The notes under the pieces are model-generated. The model made no database searches and was not told the DNA's origin. It saw nothing but the letters and a program-made list of their open reading frames with translations. Below are positions 59,801 to 64,000 of a stretch of 64,000 bases of DNA, piece after piece. Made by a program: the position numbers and the translations under genes. Origin of the DNA: Undaria pinnatifida (Eukaryota; Sar; Phaeophyceae; Laminariales; Alariaceae); NCBI GenBank assembly GCA_012845835.1, contig JABAKD010000030.1, positions 620,001-684,000 on the forward strand, given 5' to 3'. How positions within the stretch are numbered: position 1 is the stretch's first letter; each line of letters begins with the position of its first letter.

Positions 59801-61479
59801 GAAATGGGATGATCTGATCTGTGCGTCGATATGCTATCGTTCTACTACGAAAAAGGTAAAGCATCAGCCGTCGACGCATCGTCCACTAAACTCCTGGTCT
59901 ATTTTGGGGTCCCCCTAAATGAAAACGCCTTCACATGTTAGTAGTAATAGTGGGTAGGGTTATTTAGTAATAGATAGGGTTATTAGGTGCTTGGTAGGGT
60001 TATACGTAAGTTGGCGCTGACGGTACATATACCACAATATACCTGGCGTCGGGTCCCAGTAAGGTATCATACTCGCCTCGAGCAACAAATCAAGGCACGC
60101 AACAAATCACGGGCCTACGCACATCAAAACCATGGACGCACAAACAACGAATCCACCAAACGGCGCCGAAATCATGGGCTCACAACCCAACACTTTTACT
60201 TTCCAGCTCAGCTAGTGGCAAGTTTGGTCATGGTAAAAACGCTTACATAACTAATACACGACGAGTACAATACGACAAGCGATGCGAGTCGACGGCGGAA
60301 GAATGAGCTGGCGTTCTCCTCGCGATAAAACCGAAGGCGCGTACCGTAGTGGTGGTGGTAGGAGAAGAGCCTGCTTAGTACTCCCGAATCCGAGCTCTTC
60401 TAAGGAGGGAGACAGAGAAAAAATACAGCGTGTGAAGATATAGACGGGGTGAGCCAAAAAAAAAAAATGATTCCATAGCTCACTCGAAATGTTGCCCGAT
60501 ATCCAGTGGCGAGGCAAGTCGTCCTCGTCGAGGAGCTCTCTGAACGTCGCTAACGGGTTTTGGCGTGTGAATCGCCCCGGGAAGAAGGACAGTAATGCCG
60601 TCAAGCTCGCCGCCTGGCCCAACACAAATGCGTCGCGTACCGTGCGGCAGGAATTGGCAGGCGGTCGGAGGGTTAAGGGTGAACGTCATGATTGTCTCAT
60701 CACATTAGCTCATTGCGAGCGAGCGAGCCACCAAGCGAGCAAGCGTTCAAGCGAGAGCAAGCAAGCAACCACGCAAACAAACAAGCAAACAAGGAAGCAA
60801 GGGAACGAGCAATCAAGCAAGCCAGCAAGTGAGCACGCGAGCAATAGGGCAGAAGGCACGCACGCACGCAAGCAAGCGAATAAGCGACCAAGCACGCCAG
60901 CAAGTCAGCCAGCCAGCCAGCCAACCAGCAAGCAAGCAAGCGAGTGAGCGAGCTAGCCAGCCGGCCAGCAAGCAACCGAGCACGCAAGATACGAGAGCAA
61001 TGGCATCTGTGTGTTTGTTCACGCCATGGACAGTACCAGAACAAACGCCAAGGATGCATATTTCAGGCTTTGCCTATATCTCCAAAACCTTTCCTGCTGC
61101 TTCTCTCATTCTCTCCCCCTCTGTGAGTCTGCGTCTGTCTGTCTCTTTCCTTCTGACTCTCACTCTATCTCTATTTCCCTCCTCTCTCGCTTTCCCCTCC
61201 TCCGCCCCTCCTTATCCATGTACCTGCTCCCACCTTCCTCCCTCCCTTTCCCCCCGCCCCCCCCCCACCCTCCCTTGACCCCTCCTCCTCCCTCCGGTCC
61301 CTCCCTCTTGATATTTGGAGCGAACTACTTGGTATATTCTCTGCTCCGCCCCTCCCCCCCTCCCATCCGGGCCGAAAAACACGCCTCACCACACATGCCA
61401 CAGTGGTCGCCGCTCGCACATACTCCCAACGCCTTCTGGGGTTTGCTCGTATCGAGTGCTTCCCGTACTTGCGCGCCAG
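47076..61479 (-). CDS. CLC-family chloride channel/transporter, 3' twelve exons (5' part beyond window)
   Basis: About 542 C-terminal residues of a voltage-gated-chloride-channel-family membrane protein. Exons in transcript order: 61479-61390, 60613-60484, 58951-58851, 57863-57717, 56815-56707, 55109-54994, 51543-51421, 50739-50572, 50023-49854, 49556-49454, 48030-47857, 47273-47076. All phases match. They encode the late membrane helices (ATTVACVAASLTALLSFFPG; FVALPVAFVVWVVTAALG; a GDFIQ segment where GxFxP is usual; VIGATLGRLIGE; STFALVGAAG; VIMEMTGSFDLNKPILLAAV). Two cytosolic CBS domains follow (first around TAQDIMETDLKVV to GTISRKDL; second around ESMPLNNVYLLF to GDRLTGIISR) with an acidic tail. 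The selectivity-filter GSGIP and GKEGP motifs, the gating Glu and the start codon would lie past 64000, so channel versus Cl-/H+ exchanger cannot be decided. Confidence 0.88.
47410..47850 (+). repeat. (AAGC)n-derived array in the last CLC intron
   Basis: AAGCAAAC/AAGC tetranucleotide repeats over about 440 bp, purest at 47670-47730. Long Leu/Cys-rich or Lys/Gln-rich frames through it are artefacts. Confidence 0.9.
47857..48030 (-). CDS. CLC exon (CBS2)
   Basis: 58 codons, IAQRTTCDVQIDRSVWKAYE to IISRSILFR. Acceptor CAACAG, donor CGG|GTGAGA. Confidence 0.83.
48048..48110 (+). repeat. (AGGG)n tract
   Basis: About seven AGGG units then a G-rich run, next to the CBS2 exon acceptor. Confidence 0.9.
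48110..48340 (+). repeat. A-rich ACAAAACGG minisatellite
   Basis: Degenerate units of ACAAAACGGATAAA / AAAACGGGCAC type. Confidence 0.75.
49454..49556 (-). CDS. CLC exon with GC donor
   Basis: One base plus 34 codons, RMTLNSLWKASWDPDAME to GRPVDLTK. Excellent acceptor TTCCTCTGCAG. The donor is AAG|GCAAGA, a GC donor; it leads in phase into the second CBS domain. Confidence 0.78.
49854..50023 (-). CDS. CLC exon (inter-CBS linker)
   Basis: 56 codons plus two bases, VKQAFGPSGPSAANTVRAL to DRQKRS. Low-complexity Gly/Arg tail. Donor AC|GTGAGA, phase 2, matched by the next acceptor. Confidence 0.75.
50085..50295 (+). repeat. G-rich tract
   Basis: Several poly-G runs with GGGGAGG spacers, in the intron between the two inter-CBS exons. 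Confidence 0.85.
50380..50506 (+). mobile_element. CAA-tailed retroposon-like repeat, copy 3
   Basis: GCCTTGTCCCATGACCGCGA, then CTAGATTATAG and CAGTTAATGTAAGGG, resembles the 3' part of the copies at 39300-39423 and 9014-9130. The tail is (CAC)n followed by (CAA)n. Confidence 0.55.
50572..50739 (-). CDS. CLC exon (inter-CBS region)
   Basis: 56 codons, VYIVLTGGTDVCTDLHYL to LFDRLPSH. Acceptor GATTTGCAG, donor CAT|GTAAGT. A charged linker with no further motif. Confidence 0.8.
51421..51543 (-). CDS. CLC exon (CBS1)
   Basis: 41 codons, IGSILELLRGDKEGG to FVGTISRKDL, containing the CBS β-strand pair SYPVVAGLES/AFVGTISRKDL. Acceptor CATGGGCAG, donor CTG|GTGAGG. Confidence 0.87.
51560..52860 (+). 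repeat. 1.3-kb G/T-rich GGTTGATT minisatellite in a CLC intron
   Basis: Built from GGTT, GATT and CGTT tetramers with a higher-order pattern (GTTCGGTTGGATGTTGATTG ... TGCGTTGATTGGCTGATTGG) that recurs about every 120-170 bp. The plus strand has almost no C or A; the CLC transcript would contain the CAAC-rich complement. Confidence 0.9.
53135..53400 (+). repeat. Dispersed repeat, partner of 1512-1885
   Basis: TGATTCTACGATAGCCCCGC, CGGCTGCTCGACACGAGGAC, TTTGCAAAGGACCATCAAAG and GGTTCAAAACCGGCGATTTC align with the left-hand copy without the family R insertion. Confidence 0.65.
53400..53870 (+). repeat. Degenerate minisatellite (ACAAGGGCTCCGGGTGACCA unit)
   Basis: Repeated blocks TACAAGGG.TCCGGG, CAAACTTGCGTCAAATCAAC and CATCGCTCACCGGACA, units of roughly 50-100 bp. 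Confidence 0.75.
54331..54374 (+). repeat. (GATAACTACC)n, 10-bp minisatellite
   Basis: Four exact ten-base units plus flanking partial units. Confidence 0.95.
54443..54510 (+). repeat. Dispersed repeat family V, truncated copy
   Basis: GGTATATACCGTTTTTTGGC plus an A-run and TTTTGAAATGTCG, as at 790-840. Confidence 0.45.
54994..55109 (-). CDS. CLC exon (linker and start of CBS1)
   Basis: Two bases plus 38 codons, MALNGLESLYGLDMRR to KVVPCKTT. Acceptor CCACTAG, donor ACG|GTGAGG. Confidence 0.85.
55138..55530 (+). repeat. (ATCGCC/ATTATC/GTC)n trinucleotide-phased minisatellite
   Basis: About 390 bp of ATC-GTC-ATC-GCC-ATT-type triplets, open in several frames on both strands. The His/Arg-rich, Ile/Val-rich and Met/Ala/Ile-rich translations are artefacts. 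It lies in a CLC intron. Confidence 0.92.
55832..56169 (+). mobile_element. tRNA-derived SINE, copy 3 (best preserved)
   Basis: A box TGGTTCAATAG (55846-55856) and B box GGTTCGAATCC (55889-55899) match the Pol III consensus exactly at normal tRNA spacing. The shared body follows (GAGCGCGAGTTGGCGAAAT, GGGAATGCTGAACCCTAC, GGCTTGTCCAGAAG), then a terminal run of about 24 A. It lies in a CLC intron, antisense to the gene. No clear target-site duplication was seen. Confidence 0.85.
56395..56545. repeat. Foldback of (GGGTC)n / (GACCC)n
   Basis: Left: GGGTCAGATCGGGGTCGGGT and further GGGTCGG units. Right: CCCCGACCCGACCCGACCCG. Spacer of about 60 bp containing TTCAAGTATCACGGGTTT. Same class as the arrays in MAPK introns 5 and 8. 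Confidence 0.75.
56707..56815 (-). CDS. CLC exon (VIMEMTGSFDL)
   Basis: 36 codons plus one base; last membrane helix pair, ending LNIYDS. Acceptor CTCCGTAG, donor G|GTAGGT, phase 1. Confidence 0.9.
56850..56881 (+). repeat. Poly-G tract
   Basis: About 32 consecutive G, about 35 bp upstream (in gene direction) of a CLC exon acceptor; on the transcript it is poly-C. Confidence 0.92.
57470..57605 (-). pseudogene. Decayed tandem copy of the CLC VGAAG exon
   Basis: In the intron just downstream, the minus strand repeats the exon at 57717-57863. The 3' 45 bases are almost identical (GCCACGCAGACCATCTCGGC and a GTGAGG donor), and the 5' part is recognisable (GGAGT, CTCCACCTTCGCGCTG). A net +2-base shift in the middle breaks the frame between the GVVLSTFAL-like and SCGATQTISAA halves. 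It was probably once a duplicated or mutually exclusive exon. Confidence 0.75.
57717..57863 (-). CDS. CLC exon (VGAAG segment)
   Basis: 49 codons, VIGATLGRLIGEVLKK to CGATQTISAAV. GATLGR and FALVGAAG are diagnostic of CLC proteins. The residue aligned with the anion-coordinating Tyr of the family is Phe here. Acceptor GTCGCCAG, donor GTG|GTGAGG. Confidence 0.88.
57915..58040 (-). mobile_element. Family R retroposon-like repeat, copy
   Basis: Minus strand: CATCTCACGGCGCTTCGCGC, CTGGTCGGTGAAATCCCGAC, ATGCTCCGTCCCGGCACTG, GAATGCGAGAGTCTACGGCC, ATGC. Nearly full length. Lies just upstream of the CLC exon at 57717-57863. Confidence 0.6.
58195..58330 (+). repeat. ATGACGA-type minisatellite
   Basis: Degenerate GATGATGACG / CTCATGACGA units. 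Confidence 0.6.
58851..58951 (-). CDS. CLC exon (GDFIQ segment)
   Basis: Two bases plus 33 codons, IFVALPVAFVVWVV to PSGDFIQTS. The family's GxFxP anion-binding segment appears as GDFIQ. Donor TCG|GTGAGT; acceptor ATGAAG is pyrimidine-poor. Confidence 0.75.
58988..59072 (+). repeat. (GACAGACAA)n and (GACA)n
   Basis: About eight GACAAGACA units then a pure GACA run. Confidence 0.93.
60484..60613 (-). CDS. CLC exon
   Basis: 43 codons plus one base, AASLTALLSFFPGRF to ISGNIS. Joined to the preceding exon it completes one hydrophobic helix. Donor A|GTGAGC, phase 1, matched by the next exon. Confidence 0.62.
60715..60990 (+). repeat. (AAGC/GAGC)n array in a CLC intron
   Basis: AAGCAAGC/AAGCGAGC/CCAGCCAGC tetramers; same family of motif and orientation as 47410-47850. 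Confidence 0.88.
61080..61380 (+). repeat. C/T-rich tract
   Basis: Polypyrimidine-rich sequence with several C-runs, 3' of the first CLC exon in the window (in gene direction). Confidence 0.8.
61390..61479 (-). CDS. CLC exon (first in window)
   Basis: 30 codons, LARKYGKHSI to ATTVACV. Acceptor TTGTCCAAACAG, donor GTG|GTGAGG. Corresponds to the basic linker and the start of the helix after it in CLC proteins. Confidence 0.65.
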
Positions 61480-61504
61480 CTGTTTGGACAACAAAAATTG
61501 CGGC

Positions 61505-61915
61505 GTCATCAACGGTGGCGGTATCATGAACGGGATCGTGCACGGTATTTGGCATTGGCAATTCCAACGGTGTAATGGACGGAATCGTCTACGGGATCGC
61601 CGACGGTACTATGAACGGGATCATCCACGGTATCGTGAGCGGTATCAGTCTACGGAATCATGCACGTTGTCGTCTATAACCATCAGCGGTGTGGCCAAGT
61701 GCATGGTCAACGGTAATATGAACGGTGTCATGAACGGTATCGTCAACGGTATCGTCAACGGTATCATGAACGGTATCGTCAACGGTATCATGAACGATAT
61801 CGTCAACGGTATCATGAACGGTATCGTCAACGGTACCATGAACGGTATCATCCACGGTATCATCAACGGGATCGCGAGTGGTATTACGAACGGTGGCATG
61901 AACGGTGTAATCTAG
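61505..61915 (+). repeat. AACGGTATCATG/AACGGTATCGTC minisatellite
   Basis: 12-bp units alternating ATCATG and ATCGTC variants over about 400 bp. The frame yields Asn-Gly-Ile-Val/Met repeats; because the unit is a multiple of three the frame stays open without selection. Confidence 0.9.
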
Positions 61916-61924
61916 AATTATGTT

Positions 61925-62520
61925 CGGTAAGGTTTGTGGATTCCGGGTAAGGGAATGGGAGTCTTATAGAACTTCCAGAAGTTTCGGGTACGGGTATGGA
62001 AGTGTTACAGAACTTCCAGGAAATCCGGGTATTGAGGTACAGGCATACACTCACAGAAGTTCCGGGCGGGTACAAAACAAGCTGTACCCGTACCCCGGGT
62101 ATTGTGGCAACGACCGTACAGAACTCACAGAAATTCCGAGTACGGGTGTGGAAGTCTTATCAGAAGTTCCAGAAGTTCCGGGTGCGGGTTTGAAAGTCCT
62201 ACAGAACTTCCAGAAGTTCCGGGTATTGTGGCACGGGCGCACAGAACTCACAGAAGTTCCGGGCAGGTATAAAAATGCTGTACCCATACACCGGGTATTT
62301 GTGGCACTGGAGTACAAAAATTACAGAAGTTCTTTGTAGGGTAATACCCGGGGTAAATACCCGGGTATGGTTTTGTGTGTACCTTACTTACAGACAGAAC
62401 GTAAATAGAATGTTCGCGTACGGGTATGAATGTCGTACAGAACTCACAGACGTTCCGGGTAACGGTAGGGTTGTAGAATCAAAATTCACATAAGTTCCGG
62501 GTACGGGTATTACCCGGGTA
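61925..62520 (+). repeat. Minisatellite block A (CAGAACTTCCAGAAGTTCCG)
   Basis: Units of roughly 35-70 bp with CAGAACT(C/T)(A/C)CAGAAGTTCCGGGTACGGGTATG words. It duplicates block B at 63475-63885. Confidence 0.85.
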
Positions 62521-62529
62521 AAAACCCGC

Positions 62530-63470
62530 CTCGTGGGGGCGAAAAAACAACAAATTGGCTTGGAAAAAAAATACGAATTTTTTAACGCGTTTCCAATAAT
62601 ATTGTGATTGGCATACTGCATGCCCTGGTACACGTACGGGAAAGTATAACATATATACAAGTACTGGCAACATATACGTACCGTTGTATGATAGCCCATT
62701 TTTGTTCGTGCTTTCGTTCACAGACAAACTCGTTTGTGTCGTTGATGCGGTGTTTCCACAAATTTCACATTAAAACCTTTCCGACTTGCTGGGAAACGAC
62801 TTCTTCCGCGATCACATATTGCCTCCAAAATAACCGTACTGTTGCACAAGAACAAAACTTTGCAATAAAGCTAATACTCGTACTGCATATTGAACATATA
62901 CATATAGTAATAACATGGCAAGCCCGAAAATCCTTCCAACCGAGAAAAAAACAAGAAGGAAAACATAAACCAATGCCCAGCACAACAACTACAATTGACA
63001 CCTTTTATTTTCTCTTCTTTTTCTTCGTTTTTTTCGTCATCAATCCATTTATTATCCTCGCACTTCTCTCGCGCTCCCTCCCTGCAGTACTCAGATCCGG
63101 GGTCACATAGCGGGCCCTTCTCCCCCCTTCCCCCCACTGTTGTACTATATAATACCATGATTACATTTATCATCGAAATAAAACAAAATCGAGTATCCGA
63201 AGACGCCCACCGGGTTCCAACCATTATACAAAGATGCCCACCGGGTATACATATGTCACATACCACATACATACACTTTGGTTCCAGCTAGAGACAAGAG
63301 GTGGAAAGCGTATACGTCGTATTTACGTCCTACGAGTTCTTGAGGGGTCTGGTTGTTCTGTGTAATCAGGTGTCGGAGTGTGGCGTTAGCGTGACGGACG
63401 CGACATGACACGTCAGAATGCCTAACACGAGACGTGACGTCAGAACACGTTCGACCCTAGATTATACCGG
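62530..63470. other. Spacer between minisatellite blocks
   Basis: Nothing recognisable: no CLC-like exon, tRNA or long repeat was found. Upstream CLC exons could be hidden here, but I could not support one. Confidence 0.4.
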
Positions 63471-63474
63471 CCAC

Positions 63475-63885
63475 TTTGGGTATTGTTACAAACGTGTAAC
63501 CGCACCCGGGGTATTGTGCCACAGAGTCTTACAGAACTCACAGAACTTCCGGGCAAGGGTATGGGGTTCTTGCAGAACTTCCAGAACTTCTGAGTACGGG
63601 TACGGAAGTCTTACAGAACTTCCAGTGGATCCGGGTATTTTGGCACGGGCGTACAGAACTCACAGAAGTTCCGGGCGGGTACAAAACATGCTGTACCCGT
63701 ACCCCGGGTATTGTGGCAACGGGTGTACATAACTTCCAGAAAGGTCCGGGTACGGGTATGAATGTCGTACAGAAGTTCCAGAAGTTCCGGGTACGGGTAT
63801 GAACGTCCTACAGAACTTACCGAAGCTCTTTATAGGGGAATACCCGCGGAAATTACCCCGGATACGGTTTGTAAGTACCCTACAG
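63475..63885 (+). repeat. Minisatellite block B (partner of block A)
   Basis: Contains AGTTCCGGGCGGGTACAAAA and GTACCCCGGGTATTGTGGCA in the same order as at 62050-62110, showing segmental duplication. Confidence 0.85.
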
Positions 63886-63894
63886 AACACACCC

Positions 63895-64000
63895 CTGGTA
63901 CAATCGACGTCATTGTGAACGGTATTATGAACGGCACTATAAACCCTACTACGAACAGTATAATCGACGGGATATCGTGAACGGTATTACGAACGGTGTG
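63895..64000 (+). repeat. GTGAACGGTATTATGAACGG minisatellite, runs off the window
   Basis: Same 12-bp motif as 61505-61915; continues past the right edge. Confidence 0.85.

Noticed and set aside
61403-61915. 170-codon frame with Asn-Gly-Ile-Val/Met repeats
   Set aside because: The repeat unit is 12 bp, so openness is automatic; there is no start context, splice signal or domain.

Overview
This is a eukaryotic nuclear window: protein-coding exons are scattered among long introns, with canonical GT-AG (and two GC-AG) junctions, a tRNA-derived SINE family, LTR and non-LTR retroelement debris, and very abundant micro- and minisatellites. Third codon positions in exons are GC-rich. A TEY-type MAP kinase, a eukaryotic-type CLC chloride transporter with CBS domains and large repeat-filled introns fit a multicellular ochrophyte, most likely a brown alga. 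That taxonomic placement is my inference; no sequence search was possible.

Layout. 1-10.3 kb holds repeats and no convincing gene. A two-exon plus-strand gene (10324-17692) encodes a ~902-residue protein with an Asn tract, a short coiled coil, an IQ motif and a SAM domain. Its 4.66-kb intron contains a three-LTR TRIM-like element and one SINE. Convergent to it, a nine-exon minus-strand gene (36840 to 21308) encodes an 861-residue TEY MAP kinase with a 392-residue low-complexity C-terminal exon. Its 6.6-kb intron 2 is loaded with tandem repeats. From 36.8 to 47.1 kb I see no firm gene, only a frameshifted 3' fragment of a non-LTR retrotransposon, an interstitial telomere-like tract and one possible orphan exon. 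From 47076 to the right edge, the 3' twelve exons of a minus-strand CLC chloride channel/transporter gene run over 14 kb. They cover the C-terminal half of the membrane domain, both CBS domains and the stop codon; the 5' exons lie beyond base 64000.

Exon boundaries were set by hand from reading frame, family resemblance, GT/GC-AG signals and phase. All eight MAPK junctions, all eleven CLC junctions and the single IQ-SAM junction agree in phase. The three genes share no obvious pathway. No operon, CRISPR array, tRNA, rRNA or defence-like system was seen. The most unusual signals are a decayed tandem copy of a CLC exon, the TRIM with three LTRs, a SINE whose Pol III A-box region appears to have expanded into a TAG microsatellite, GC-AG introns in both long genes, and a local cluster of TAGTCTA/TAGACTA motifs.
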